A stretch of DNA of 64,000 nucleotides from Candidatus Endomicrobium procryptotermitis (GTDB taxonomy: Bacteria; Elusimicrobiota; Endomicrobiia; Endomicrobiales; Endomicrobiaceae), in the NCBI GenBank assembly GCA_031279415.1, contig JAITIP010000035.1:1-64000 (forward strand). Direction: 5' to 3'. How positions within the stretch are numbered: position 1 is the first letter of the stretch; every line of letters starts with the position of its first letter. Below the pieces are notes generated by a model. The model worked only from the letters and a program-made list of their open reading frames with translations. It made no database searches and had not been told where the DNA came from. The translations under genes were made by a program, and so were the position numbers. Positions 8,611-19,200 of this stretch are shown here, one piece after another.

Positions 8611-9945
8611 TCAAAACCCTCCACCAAAAACGAAAGAAACTTCATTGCTTCTGTCATTTAAGTTTTGCGTGAAATTTATGCCTAATGGGAAAGGGATGCG
8701 CCACATTCGGTAAGAAATGATTGTTCCTGCACCTCCGTGATTTTGAATCGAACTGTTGTCCCATAAAATCGCATTTTCTATGAAAGGAACAATTGATAAA
8801 ACCCCGGTCTTGTTTTTTATCGGATACCATGCAAAAGACAACCCCCCGCCTATAGCTTCATCGCATCTGAACATTTTTGAATAGATTCCTTTTCCGCTTA
8901 AAGTATCTATGGATTTTATCCTGTCATTAAATTTTGATTCAAAACCTTTTGCCGCTGTTATATTCAGAAAAAGGGTGTTTCTTGTTTTAAATTCTATGTT
9001 TCCTGAGAAGTTTAAGCTTATTCTTGATATATCATAATCCGAGCCGATATAGTCTCCTCCATTTTCATATGTCAGCCTGACTGAGTAGCCAAATTTTTTT
9101 TTCGGAAGAGCTGCAAGCTTATCAGCTATACCCGACTGTCCGATGCCGAAAAGCGCGCCCCAATCCACGTTATCTCCTTCTTTTGCATTTTTAAAGTTTT
9201 TTATTGAAAAAATCATTTTGTTATGTCTACCTTCGTCATCGGGAGTGTTATTGCCTTTGTATTGTATATATGAAGTGTTAAAGGCTAAACTTATACTCGT
9301 TTTTTCATAAAACAATCTGCTCCATGATAAAACAAAGCCATCGCTTTTAATATCATAGCTGTTTAGTGGTTTTCCGGATTTATCTCTCTTAGAATCTGAA
9401 GAAAACATTCCCGAAGTGCTGTACGAACCGTTTTTATAAACCGATTCTTCAAATTCCATACCATTGTATCCTATGCTGAAAAGGTTATTTTCTATACCTA
9501 AAAGTGCCATAGTTAAAAAACCGTCAGAGCTGAAACTTCCAAATATGGAAAACATTTCGCCGGCTTTAAATATGTTAGCTTCCATAAGAGCCACAGCAAG
9601 CATGCTTTCGTTGCCGCCGGTGCCAAAAATCATAGGAAGAATGAAATATCCGTCTTTTGCGTCAATATTTATCGATAATGTATTGTCTTCATTTTCAGCT
9701 ATGTCAAAATCTATGGACTTAAAAATTCTCATATCATGCAGAGCTTGTCTGGCATAGTCATAACTGTCTTTGAAAAAAACTTCTCCTTCCTGCATTAGAA
9801 ATTTTTTTCTTACCATTTTTGGAGAAATGCGGGATGTTTTTATATTGATTTCTCTTATCGTTTTTCCGTTAAAATCCGCGGTTTCGCTTGAAAACGCAAA
9901 AGAACATAGAAGTATTAATGTTATTGATAAAAACAGTTTTTTCAT
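8611..9945 (-). CDS. BamA/TamA-like outer-membrane protein with one POTRA-like domain
   Basis: 444 residues with a signal peptide (1-18). Residues about 25-100 read as a single POTRA-like domain (IREINIKTSRISPKMVRKK, QALHDMRIFKSIDFDI, then a final strand SINIDA). The rest is a beta-barrel with many alternating strands and ends VSFVFGGGF, the C-terminal aromatic signal for the Bam machinery. This is the Omp85 surface-antigen layout but much shorter than BamA (about 800 residues with five POTRA domains), so it is more likely a small Omp85 relative than the essential BamA. Substrate unknown. It is upstream of the small barrel gene and may be co-transcribed with it. Confidence 0.7.
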   Translation of the reverse strand: MKKLFLSITLILLCSFAFSSETADFNGKTIREINIKTSRISPKMVRKKFLMQEGEVFFKDSYDYARQALHDMRIFKSIDFDIAENEDNTLSINIDAKDGYFILPMIFGTGGNESMLAVALMEANIFKAGEMFSIFGSFSSDGFLTMALLGIENNLFSIGYNGMEFEESVYKNGSYSTSGMFSSDSKRDKSGKPLNSYDIKSDGFVLSWSRLFYEKTSISLAFNTSYIQYKGNNTPDDEGRHNKMIFSIKNFKNAKEGDNVDWGALFGIGQSGIADKLAALPKKKFGYSVRLTYENGGDYIGSDYDISRISLNFSGNIEFKTRNTLFLNITAAKGFESKFNDRIKSIDTLSGKGIYSKMFRCDEAIGGGLSFAWYPIKNKTGVLSIVPFIENAILWDNSSIQNHGGAGTIISYRMWRIPFPLGINFTQNLNDRSNEVSFVFGGGF

Positions 9946-10068
9946 AATAAATACATAAAAATTTTTTCATTTTAAAAAATAAATGTCAATAAAATGTTTT
10001 TTTTGCTGTAAATTTAGTAAAATCAATAAAATAGTTTATAAAAAAAATAGAAGCGATAGGAGATGTCT

Positions 10069-10242
10069 ATGTATCTCAATTTAGCTGTATATTCTATAAT
10101 TTTCGGAATTTTTTATACATTATTGTTTTTATTTTTACAAAAAAGCAAGGCTTTAAAAATCACTTTTGCAGGCATGTTCTTTTTTACTGCAGGTTTGTAT
10201 TTTATTTTGACTCTTCTTATGAACAAATATGTTCAAATCTGA
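10069..10242 (+). CDS. Small two-helix membrane protein (57 aa)
   Basis: A short frame with start ATG at 10069 and Shine-Dalgarno AGGAG six bases upstream; an in-frame ATG at 10063 is too close to that site. The product has two hydrophobic helices (about residues 4-22 and 30-50) split by a short basic loop QKSKALK, and ends NKYVQI. It sits 52 bp before the AlkD-like gene, on the same strand. I recognise no family. The Shine-Dalgarno and membrane architecture make it a credible gene. Confidence 0.6.
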   Translation: MYLNLAVYSIIFGIFYTLLFLFLQKSKALKITFAGMFFFTAGLYFILTLLMNKYVQI

Positions 10243-10294
10243 AAAGATGTTTCATTGGCAGGTGATAAAAATTTAACTTACGGGAAGTATAAAT

Positions 10295-11005
10295 ATGGCA
10301 GGGAAAATAAAAAATATTGTTTTAAATGAATTGAAATCTGTAGGAGATAAAAAAGTTGCTCTTTATCATGCGGCTTATTTTCAAACTTATAAAGGTGGTT
10401 ATGGGCAGGGTGATTTATTTTGGGGTCTTCGGGCAGCACAACAAAGGAAAATAGCAAAAAAGTATTATAAAGAAATACCACTCAAAGATACGGAAGATAT
10501 TTTAAAACATAAAATACACGAAGCAAGATTAACGGCTTTAATGATTATGATATTAAAATATGAAAAAGCTTCCGAAGTCGAGAAAGCTAAAATAGCATCT
10601 TTATATCTTAAAAATACGAAATACGTAAATAATTGGGATTTAGTCGATTTGTCGGCGCACCGTTTATCAGGCGATTATTGGTATCACAACTGTCCTGAAC
10701 AAATATGGAAATATGCGAAATCCGGGAATCTATGGGATGAGAGAATAGCCATGATTTCCACATTTTATTTTATAAAATGCGGCCGTTTTGACGAAACTAT
10801 CGCTCTTTGTGAAACTTTTTTAAATCACAAACACGATTTAATGCACAAAGCGTCAGGATGGATGCTTAGAGAAATGGGAAAAAGGGATGAAAAGCCTCTT
10901 TATGTTTTTTTGGATAAGTATAGTAAAATTATGCCCAGAACAATGCTCCGCTATTCAATAGAAAAGCTGCAGGAAAAAAAGCGCAGATATTATATGGAAA
11001 TGTAA
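10295..11005 (+). CDS. DNA alkylation repair protein, AlkD-like glycosylase
   Basis: 236 residues made almost wholly of helical HEAT-like repeats, as in AlkD, the 3-methyladenine/7-methylguanine glycosylase. Family landmarks are visible: KGGYGQGDLFWGL near 31-43, the NNWDLVD motif carrying the Trp and catalytic Asp (around residues 110-116), and the late W in ASGWMLREMGKR. It removes alkylated bases from DNA in the cytoplasm. It starts a tight plus-strand run: the stop is followed one base later by the Smr gene, so the two are co-transcribed. Confidence 0.93.
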   Translation: MAGKIKNIVLNELKSVGDKKVALYHAAYFQTYKGGYGQGDLFWGLRAAQQRKIAKKYYKEIPLKDTEDILKHKIHEARLTALMIMILKYEKASEVEKAKIASLYLKNTKYVNNWDLVDLSAHRLSGDYWYHNCPEQIWKYAKSGNLWDERIAMISTFYFIKCGRFDETIALCETFLNHKHDLMHKASGWMLREMGKRDEKPLYVFLDKYSKIMPRTMLRYSIEKLQEKKRRYYMEM

Positions 11006-11006
11006 T

Positions 11007-11291
11007 ATGTCTTTTGAGAAACTTGACCTTCACCCGATTTACAATAAAGGTGCACTGATAGAAAATGAACTCAATAGAATTTTAAATAACGCACATATGA
11101 AAAAACTTGATTTTATAGAAATTATTCCCGGAAAAGGTACCGGACAGCTTAAAGAAAAAGTTTTAAAATTTTTTAATAAAAAGGACATAAGGCAAAAATA
11201 TTCACGACTTGATGTGGACAATAAAAATTTCGGCACAATATTTGTGTATTTTAACTGGAACAAACTTAAAAAGTTAAACCTATGCTTGTAA
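11007..11291 (+). CDS. Smr-domain protein (stand-alone)
   Basis: 94 residues, essentially one Smr domain as in the MutS2 C-terminus: LDLHP near the N-terminus and IIPGKGTGQLKEKV in the middle (residues about 38-51). Smr domains nick or bind branched DNA or act on stalled-ribosome mRNA. The usual HGKGTG loop reads PGKGTG, so the loop His is replaced by Pro, while the early LDLH His is kept. The gene abuts the AlkD-like gene and overlaps the next gene by 10 bp, so the three form one transcript; pairing with AlkD suggests DNA repair, but that is inference. Confidence 0.88.
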   Translation: MSFEKLDLHPIYNKGALIENELNRILNNAHMKKLDFIEIIPGKGTGQLKEKVLKFFNKKDIRQKYSRLDVDNKNFGTIFVYFNWNKLKKLNLCL

Positions 11292-11638
11292 GATTTATTA
11301 TAAGTGTTGCGGCACTTCTGATGTCGGTAAATATTATACCTGGAATTAATATTCCATCATGGAAAATTCTTATTGTTACCGTTATACTCATAAGCCTGCT
11401 TAATGCTGTTTTGAAACCTATTCTCGTGCTGCTTACGCTTCCTGTAAATGTTCTGACTTTAGGGTTATTTATTTTTTTTATAAATGCTTTTATATTTTAT
11501 CTGGCTTCGGAAATTATAAAAGATTTCAGAATCGACGGTTTTTGGGACGCGTTTTTCGGCGCTTTGATATTTACGATGGTGAATGCTTTATTGAATCGCA
11601 TAATAACAGGATTACAAAAAGAAAAAGCCGATAAATGA
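11282..11638 (+). CDS. YvlD/phage-holin-IV-like membrane protein
   Basis: 118 residues with four hydrophobic segments and the family pattern LLMSVNIIPGI near the start, LLNAVLKPILVLLTLPVNVLTLGLF in the middle and ALLNRII near the end. This is the widespread YvlD family of small inner-membrane proteins, sometimes labelled phage holin family 4; its function is unsettled. The first 10 bp overlap the Smr gene, so translation is coupled. Nothing marks it as phage derived here. Confidence 0.9.
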   Translation: MLVRFIISVAALLMSVNIIPGINIPSWKILIVTVILISLLNAVLKPILVLLTLPVNVLTLGLFIFFINAFIFYLASEIIKDFRIDGFWDAFFGALIFTMVNALLNRIITGLQKEKADK

Positions 11639-11683
11639 TAAATTTTTTCGGATAACTTTTAATACCGTATAATAGGATAAAAA

Positions 11684-12862
11684 ATGATAACAAAAGAGTT
11701 GATTTTAAGAATTTTTTCTGCTGCTAACATTTTGAGATGGAACGACCATATAAGGCCTTTTGATTTTTTTGAGCTTGATAAACAGGCGCATAAGATGATA
11801 ATAGCCTATATAGTCGCAAAGTTCGAGGAAGAAGAAGGCAAAAAAGTTGATTGGATTAAACTTATCGAGGGCGGCATTTTTGAGTTTTTCCAAAGAATAA
11901 TGCTGACAGATTTAAAACCCGAAGTGTTTCATGAAATAATGTCAAAAAAAGAAAAAGAGCTCAATATCTGGGTAATGGAGAACCTTGAGAAAGACTTAGA
12001 GGCTTTGCAGAACGGAATTAAAGAAAGATTTGCAAAATATTTTTCAAACCCCGAATATGCCAAACATGAAAAAAGGATTTTAAGTTCAGCACACAGTCTT
12101 TCTACAAAATGGGAGTTCGGTATTATTTATCCTTGGAACGCCATGGTTTACGGGATAGAGAAAACAAAACAAGAGATAGACGAAAGCATTGCAACTTTTG
12201 ACGATTTGTCGGGAATAAGAAAACTTGTGATAAATAAAAAATATTACGGTTTTCTTGATCTTTGTGGACAGCTGCGTTTCCAGCAGAGATGGGCACAGGC
12301 TTTCAGAATACCTAAAACTACCGTTTTAGGACATATGCTTACGGTAGCAATTTTTGCGTACATATTTTCCAATGAGATGGTCGCATGCAAAGCCAGAATC
12401 TACAATAATTTTTATTCGGCGTTATTTCATGACCTGCCAGAAATTCTCACCAAAGACATCATCAGGCCGATAAAATCTTCTATATCTGGTCTTGAAAACA
12501 TTATAAAAATGTACGAAGAGAAACAGGTTGAGGAAAGAATTCTGCCTTTAATCCCCGAAAGCTGGCATAGGGAAATGGTTTATTTTGTGAAAAATGAATT
12601 TGCCGACAAGATAATTGAAAATGGTGAAGTGAAAGAAGTAAAAAATGCCGCGGATTATAATTACGACCAATATAATGCCGTTGACGGCACTCTCACTTCT
12701 TCTTGCGATAAACTTTGCGCTTATATAGAAGCATCGATGGCACTAGAGTACGGAATAAAATCTGCCACGCTTATGAAGTCTAAAGAATCTCTTTATGATA
12801 AATATGCACTAATAAACAAAAACAATTTAAATTTTAAGCAGCTTTTCGATTATTTTAAATGA
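11684..12862 (+). CDS. HD-domain hydrolase (YfbR-like)
   Basis: 392 residues. The C-terminal two thirds carry an HD-type metal centre: H in LGHMLTVAIFAY, the HD pair in LFHDLPEILTKDI, and later YNAVDGTL as a candidate last Asp ligand. The order and the LPEI spacing resemble YfbR-type 5'-nucleotidases, which hydrolyse deoxynucleoside monophosphates. The N-terminal half is helical and unassigned. It follows the YvlD-like gene by 45 bp and overlaps the next gene by 4 bp (ATGA). The substrate is inference. Confidence 0.8.
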   Translation: MITKELILRIFSAANILRWNDHIRPFDFFELDKQAHKMIIAYIVAKFEEEEGKKVDWIKLIEGGIFEFFQRIMLTDLKPEVFHEIMSKKEKELNIWVMENLEKDLEALQNGIKERFAKYFSNPEYAKHEKRILSSAHSLSTKWEFGIIYPWNAMVYGIEKTKQEIDESIATFDDLSGIRKLVINKKYYGFLDLCGQLRFQQRWAQAFRIPKTTVLGHMLTVAIFAYIFSNEMVACKARIYNNFYSALFHDLPEILTKDIIRPIKSSISGLENIIKMYEEKQVEERILPLIPESWHREMVYFVKNEFADKIIENGEVKEVKNAADYNYDQYNAVDGTLTSSCDKLCAYIEASMALEYGIKSATLMKSKESLYDKYALINKNNLNFKQLFDYFK

Positions 12863-13269
12863 GAAAATTAAACATCAAACAAATATCGGCAATTACGGCT
12901 ATTTTTATTTTGTTTGCGGTGGCGTCGGGTTTCGTTTATTTAAAACAGCTCAGAATTGAAATGACTGTGGAAGCAGGTCTTGTATCAGGCACGATAATAG
13001 ACAGGCAGCAGCAATATTTTAATTTATATGGAGAATTTACGGCTTTGGAAGAACGTTCAAATAGTGAAGTGTTAAAAATTGATTTAAAAGAAAACAAATA
13101 TTTTACATCAATGCGCATTGAAGTTATGGGAAACACGTTAATGCTGTATGCAAAATGTCCGAAAGGTTTTTTTAAAGGCACGCAGTTATATGTAAAATAT
13201 AATAATCTGAAAGGCGTAACCTATTATGAAATACAGGAAAAAACCAAAATACCTCTTGCGCGATTGTAG
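12859..13269 (+). CDS. Membrane-anchored protein with pilin-like C-terminal domain
   Basis: 136 residues starting with a single hydrophobic helix (about 10-28) followed by a small polar domain. The layout (VSGTIIDRQQQYFNLYGEF, then a short KYFTSMRIEV strand and a beta-rich end) recalls minor type IV pilins, but the prepilin cleavage motif G-FTLIE is missing, so processing by prepilin peptidase is doubtful. It is coupled to the HD gene by an ATGA overlap and ends the plus-strand run. Function unknown. Confidence 0.65.
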   Translation: MRKLNIKQISAITAIFILFAVASGFVYLKQLRIEMTVEAGLVSGTIIDRQQQYFNLYGEFTALEERSNSEVLKIDLKENKYFTSMRIEVMGNTLMLYAKCPKGFFKGTQLYVKYNNLKGVTYYEIQEKTKIPLARL

Positions 13270-13347
13270 AGTCAATCCTCCAATCAATACTATAATTTGT
13301 GCTGTGAAATTGCAGCGGCCGAAAATTAGTTAAACAACAGACCAAAA

Positions 13348-13363
13348 AAGCCTCAACAGGCTT
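13348..13363 (-). terminator. Terminator of the addAB transcript
   Basis: AAGCCT-caac-AGGCTT with a run of six T after the stem on the minus strand, 27 bp beyond the addB stop. Confidence 0.7.
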
Positions 13364-13389
13364 AATTCCTCGGGATATCTTTAATTCTA

Positions 13390-16206
13390 TTATTGCGTTC
13401 GGCATATATAAAAAAATTTGCAGCGTTCACAATTTACTCCGTCGTCTTTATCAAATTCGAAATATTCGCCGGCAGATATCTCGTCAAGAATGGTTTCTAT
13501 TATTTTTATACAGCTATTATATGTTTCTTCAGCATTTTTGGCATTTGAGAAAAAATTAAATATTTCACTCTTTTTTATGTCATAAATACCACATTCTGCT
13601 GCCTTAGCTTTTTCACAGCGTTCAAAAACGTATTTATACAAAGGAAGCTGTAAAGATTTTACTGCTTTTTTTATATTTTTTCTGGTTAAGCCGTCTGCAA
13701 CAAGTTTGTTAAAATTGCTCGATATCAACGGGGCATCTGTCTTTCCTGTTTTATAGTCGAGAATTACATAATCAGTGCCTTTTTTATCGATCCTGTCTAT
13801 CACGCATTCTATATCATATGTGTTATTTGCGGATTGCAAAACGGTTTCATATTTTTTTTCACAGAAACAAATTCCATCATATTCTCTAGCAGACTCAAAA
13901 TTTAACAGTTCTGCCATTCTGTAATCAAGAACTTTTTTGATTAAAAATGCATCTTCTCTGAATTTCAATTCAAAACTGTTTTCAAAAAGTCTGTCAAGTT
14001 CTTCGTGAAAATGTTTCTCAAAATCTTTTTCTTTGAGCTTTGAACTTTCCATACCTTCGTAAAATACAGTCTGCAAAAATTTATGTACGAAACTGCCCAT
14101 TTCACTTTCGGCCGCTTCCTCGCCTATTTCAGCCGCTTTGTCAAGCCCTAAAACATATTTAAAATAAAATTCCAGACGACATCTCAAATAAGTATCTATT
14201 TTACTGTATGAATATTTTATCTTTTTAAGATATTGTTTTATTTTATCGGTTTTTTCGTACTTTTTCTTTTCCTTGTTTATTCCAATAAAAACGGGAATAA
14301 TAAAACCTTTTGTTTTCACGGTGTCCAAATCTTTATTTTTAAGTTGTTTATCCCATATAAGACGTTCGATAAATCTGCTTCTTTCTTCTTTTTCATTATC
14401 AGGATATATCAAATTTATATTTTTAGCAGCCGACGTAAGTCTATTAAAATGATAATTTTGTATCTCATAGTCTTTTTTTGCCATCTCTATTCCCAAAGCA
14501 AACATTATGTCTTTCGGGATAAGAGGTGAGTCTTTTTTTACTGCAGGAATAGCAGAATCCGTCATACCTATAATAAAAATATTTTCAAAAGACAAATTTC
14601 TCGATTCAAGAAGGCCAAGAATCTGCAACCCTTTTAAAGGAGAACCCAGCAGCGAAATTCTTTCATTTTTAATTAAATCGCCGAAAATGTTCAAAATGTC
14701 GCTTTGCGCAAATTTTACCTGCGAAACTCTTCCATATTTCATCTGTGCACACAGAGAAAGAATTATTTCTATGGCCGGCGAATTTAAAGGGTAAGATGAA
14801 ACTATGCTCAAATTGCACAATTTCTCGGTAAACAACTGCATTTCTGCGGCAAAATCCGCAAGCGTTTGCGGTTTTTCCCAGACGGTAAAAAGCGTGTTAA
14901 AAATATCGGTTAAAATGCCTTTTAATTTTTCGGGATTTATATATCCGGATGCGCCGGCAGAAGATTTGGAAATTTCTTTTAAAACATTTTTGGCACTGAC
15001 AATTTCATCAAAAGAAACAAATACTTTCCCTGCAAGATGATTTTTTGAGTTCTTGTCAAAAGACTGCTCAAGCTTGTGCGCAATTATTCTCGACAGTGAC
15101 GCATCGCCAAAAAATCTCATATTTTTCACAAGAGGATTAGAAAATACTTTTATTAAGTCTTTAACATAATAATTTTTGCCTCTTCTTGAAATCTGTGCAT
15201 CTATTATGGATTTAAGTAAAGTGAAAACTGCAGTTTTTGCCGCAGGGTATCCAGCAGATACATTATAATTGTCTGTTATAACTGAAATTTCCGATACGAC
15301 CGACTGCAACAGTTTAGTTTCTGGCAAAATAACTGCCGTTTTATCATGTTCTTTTTCTGGAAGTCTCGAAATGAGATTTTTCAATAGCGTAGATTGAGAC
15401 TGGTCATCATATGCGCAATAAATGTTTAAAGACATATCTCTATTCTTTTCGGCATATGGAGGCAAAGGAACTCCAAAAGCATCATAAATTTTTCTCAAAG
15501 AGGAATATTCTAAAGGATTTCCCTGAACAATAATGGTCAATTTTTCGGAATCGAATATTTTTTTATAAATTTGTATTTCAGTTTTATGAAGATAAAATGG
15601 CGCAGCGAGTATAATTTCCTCAAAATCTCCGATAATTTTTTCTGAATCAAATTCGGAAACTTTCAGAAAAGAAAGTCCTTTTGCCGTTTTTGAAGCTTTT
15701 TCAAGAGAAGCATGAAATAAAGTTCTTATTCTAAATATATTTTTTAAAAGATTATTTATGCTTTCTGGAACATCATAGCCTATATCGGCATTTGCTTTTA
15801 CGTTTTTAAGCATGTCCTGCGAAACATTTTCCAAATCAAGCTGATTTATAAAAGAAACTATTTCGATAGCCCACTGTAAAAACTCCGAAAAACTTTTCTT
15901 TCCTTTCAAAAGTTCCGACGCTTCAAGCCGTATGATTTCATAAATTATAAAAGCGGCTTCTATATCGGGTATTTTGACAAGTTTCGTATTTTCAAAAATA
16001 GCATTTTCTATAAAATCGTCATTTGTAAAAAAAGAAGGTGATGTAAACGACCTGTCTTTCATGACGGCAAGTTTTTTCTTTATAAATAAAAACTGCCTTT
16101 TCCCGCCGCTTATAAAAGCTGTTTTTTTACCACTGCCTTTTATGTAATCGCAGACAAAATCAATAATATTTTCGGACATTGAAATGTTGACAATGCGGGA
16201 TTTCAT
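13390..16206 (-). CDS. addB: AddB-like subunit of helicase-nuclease (RecB-family nuclease)
   Basis: I choose the ATG at 16206, which overlaps the addA stop as ATGA, giving 938 residues; an in-frame upstream start at 16233 is also open. The C-terminal third holds a PD-(D/E)xK nuclease (EMGSFVHKFLQ, then VILDYKTGK). An iron-sulphur cluster is suggested by a Cys before the nuclease (YLRCRLEF) and C-x2-C-x5-C at the very end, the AddB pattern. The N-terminal part is a degenerate helicase fold without a clear Walker A. With AddA it processes double-strand breaks for RecA. It is shorter than typical AddB (about 1150), so a loose relative is possible. Confidence 0.85.
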   Translation of the reverse strand: MKSRIVNISMSENIIDFVCDYIKGSGKKTAFISGGKRQFLFIKKKLAVMKDRSFTSPSFFTNDDFIENAIFENTKLVKIPDIEAAFIIYEIIRLEASELLKGKKSFSEFLQWAIEIVSFINQLDLENVSQDMLKNVKANADIGYDVPESINNLLKNIFRIRTLFHASLEKASKTAKGLSFLKVSEFDSEKIIGDFEEIILAAPFYLHKTEIQIYKKIFDSEKLTIIVQGNPLEYSSLRKIYDAFGVPLPPYAEKNRDMSLNIYCAYDDQSQSTLLKNLISRLPEKEHDKTAVILPETKLLQSVVSEISVITDNYNVSAGYPAAKTAVFTLLKSIIDAQISRRGKNYYVKDLIKVFSNPLVKNMRFFGDASLSRIIAHKLEQSFDKNSKNHLAGKVFVSFDEIVSAKNVLKEISKSSAGASGYINPEKLKGILTDIFNTLFTVWEKPQTLADFAAEMQLFTEKLCNLSIVSSYPLNSPAIEIILSLCAQMKYGRVSQVKFAQSDILNIFGDLIKNERISLLGSPLKGLQILGLLESRNLSFENIFIIGMTDSAIPAVKKDSPLIPKDIMFALGIEMAKKDYEIQNYHFNRLTSAAKNINLIYPDNEKEERSRFIERLIWDKQLKNKDLDTVKTKGFIIPVFIGINKEKKKYEKTDKIKQYLKKIKYSYSKIDTYLRCRLEFYFKYVLGLDKAAEIGEEAAESEMGSFVHKFLQTVFYEGMESSKLKEKDFEKHFHEELDRLFENSFELKFREDAFLIKKVLDYRMAELLNFESAREYDGICFCEKKYETVLQSANNTYDIECVIDRIDKKGTDYVILDYKTGKTDAPLISSNFNKLVADGLTRKNIKKAVKSLQLPLYKYVFERCEKAKAAECGIYDIKKSEIFNFFSNAKNAEETYNSCIKIIETILDEISAGEYFEFDKDDGVNCERCKFFYICRTQ

Positions 16207-19200
16207 AGCTGCACTCCAACAACTTTTCCGCATTCCGTATCGATTATATATCCGTAAAAATTCTTTGCAGCATATATCTCTTTCAAACAGTTTATATACT
16301 TTATGACCTGCATTCTGTTTTCTTCATTTTCTGCGTTCGAACTTTTAAAATCAATGACAATTACTTCATTTTCTTTAATTATAGTTTTATCTATTCTATA
16401 AGTTTCTCCAGAAGAGTTTACTATCTCAAATTCGTTAAAAACTGCCTTTTCATCAATGTCAAAAAGCGATAGGATTTCTTTATTTTTAAAAAAATTAAAA
16501 AGCTTTTCTTTAATCCAGACCGTATCATCATACGGAAATTTTCTTTCTGTAAATTCACAAGCTGTTTCTATTTCAACGTTTTTATTTTTATTTTTCAACG
16601 TTTTTATTTTTGACAGTGCAAAATGAAGTATGCTGCCACGCTGTTTTGCATTGTTTATATCCAGAGAAAGCGGCTGCGATTGAAAATAATTTTTTATTTC
16701 TTTATATCCCGTATCTAAAGCATCGAAAACGGTTTGCATATGTTTGTATTTTAAAGCGTATTTTTCTTTTGTTCCCCTTTTAATGCTTTGCTTGCCTATA
16801 AGCAGAGGAAGCGTGTTGTACGATGTTGCGGCTTTTGGAGGAACTATAGCATAAAATTCACATTCGGCTCTTGTCATCGAAACGTATAGAACATTCATTT
16901 CAGACATCAGCGTTTTAGCTTTTTCACAATTATAAATATTTTTAAGTTCCGTCGATAGTTCTGACAGATTCTTAGTTATATAAATGAGATTTATCTTCTC
17001 TCCTTTATCTGCAAACAACGGCCTGTCTATGTCTGTATGCGCAAGTTTTAAAAACGGCATTATTACAACTGGAAATTGTAATCCTTTAGCTTTATGAATG
17101 GTCATTATCTTTATGCCGTTTCCCGAAGAAGTTTTTATGTATAAAATTTCGTTGCCATCTTCAAGTTTTTTGAAATAATCCAAAAAATTTTCAAGGCCAC
17201 CGTCATCTTCTTCAAATGTTTTTATCAAATCAAGAAAGCGTATTACGAAAGGTTTTGAATCCTTAAAATTTTCGACAACTTTAAATTTTTCCAAAATTGA
17301 AAGAGTAAGCTCGTAAACTGGCGTAAAGCCGGCTTGGACAAAAAACTTTTCAAAATATTCCTGCCACAAACTTTCATGTTCTTCTCTGAACTTCTTGTAA
17401 AAAATTTCAGGGTTTCTTTTATTATGAAAATCAAATACAAATTCCCGCATTAGAGGAATGTCCGTATCGGCAGCTTTACAAAAAATTTCTCCTGTTATAA
17501 ACGAAGCAAAAGAAAGACTGTCCATAGGAGAATCAATAAACGCAATAAGCGAAATCAACTGTTTGATAATGTCATTGTTTCTGATATTTAAAGTCTGTCC
17601 AGATTCGACATCAAAACCGTTTTCCAAAAGCCATTGTCCTGAAAGCAAAACTTCCATATTGCTTCTGCATAAAACAGTTATGTCGTTTTGATTGAAACGC
17701 TGCGTCAACTGGCTTACCATGCCGATAAATATCCGTTTGGTTTCTTCCTGTTGGTCATCTATATTTTTATCTATAATTTCAATCTCGACATACCCTTTTT
17801 GTTTTCGCGGATGCCAGTTTTGTTTCGACTGTGAATAAACATCTGTCAAATTTTTGTATTCGTCTATAAAATCTTCATCATTCTGCAAGTCTGCAAGGTA
17901 TCTTTCAATATTTTCCCTTGAAAATATTTCATTGTTAAATTCGACTATTTCTTTATGGCTTCTGTAATTTTGGGATAAAACTGTAATATCATTTTCATTG
18001 ACGGTAAACTCGGATAAAGCATTGTAGAAAATTTCCCAGCTGCCCCCCCTGAAATCATAAATTGCCTGTTTTGCATCTCCAACATAAAAAAAAGTGCCGC
18101 CATTTGCAATGCTTTCATCCAAAAACCTTTTTATTCCAGCCCATTGCACGGGGCTTGTATCCTGAAATTCATCTATAAGAAAGTGTTTGTATTTTTCCGA
18201 AAGCCTGTAATAAACTTCTGGCATTACAGGACTGCCATTTTTAAAAAGTGTCATTGCTTTTTTATTTATGTCATGCAGAAAAACAAGTTCGTCTTTCTTC
18301 GCTTTTATTTCGAATTCATTATCTATTCTCGAATAAATATCGGAATAAACTCCATAATAATTATTGGCGTAAAACACGCATAAAGCAGCTATTTCTTTTG
18401 CAATTTCATTCCATAATGCGACAGCTTTATCATCAACAACAGCATTTTTTTTGTATTTGAGCGGCGAAGCGAAAGGTTTTGGTATTTTGTCAGGAGCATA
18501 GAAAATGAATTTGCCCGTCAAAATAATTTTTTCTATGGCTCTAAGGCAAGAAGAATAAATGTCATGCTCTGAAAAAAGCTCGCAGAACAACTCGGCTTTT
18601 TTAATTATTTGCAAAGCTCTTTTCAATATTTCAACATCGAAAGCAAAAGTGCCAATAGCTATGCTTTTTCCTAAATTTCCGGCTTTTTTAAACACTTTTT
18701 CAACTTCATTGTATATGTCATTTTTTGGAAACCAGCCGCTTTTGTCAGATATGAGATACTGCGATATATATTGCAAAAGAATTTTTTCCGTATTTTTTGA
18801 TGTCCCAGCGGACTGAAGAAACGAATCCAAAGCAAATTCGAGATTTTCTGAGTAATCTTTCTCTATGCGAAAGTTGGGAGAAATATCCATATTTATCGCG
18901 CAGGCTTTCAATATGGAATTGATGAAACTGTCTATCGTGCCTATGTTAAAATTATCGTAATTGTTAAGAATCTCATCTAAAACTTCAAGGCTCTTTAAGC
19001 GTATTTTATCTGCTGAAAGCCCGGTATCGTCAAAAATGCCTTCGGTATCTGCAGACAATGCCGCTTTTTTTAGATATTCTATAACCCTGTATTTCATCTC
19101 TACCGCAGCTTTATTGGCAAAAGTAACTGCAATGACGTTTTTTAGTCCGGCTGTGTTTTTGCCGCCATAATCGAAAAGCAGTCGTATATATCTTTTGGCC

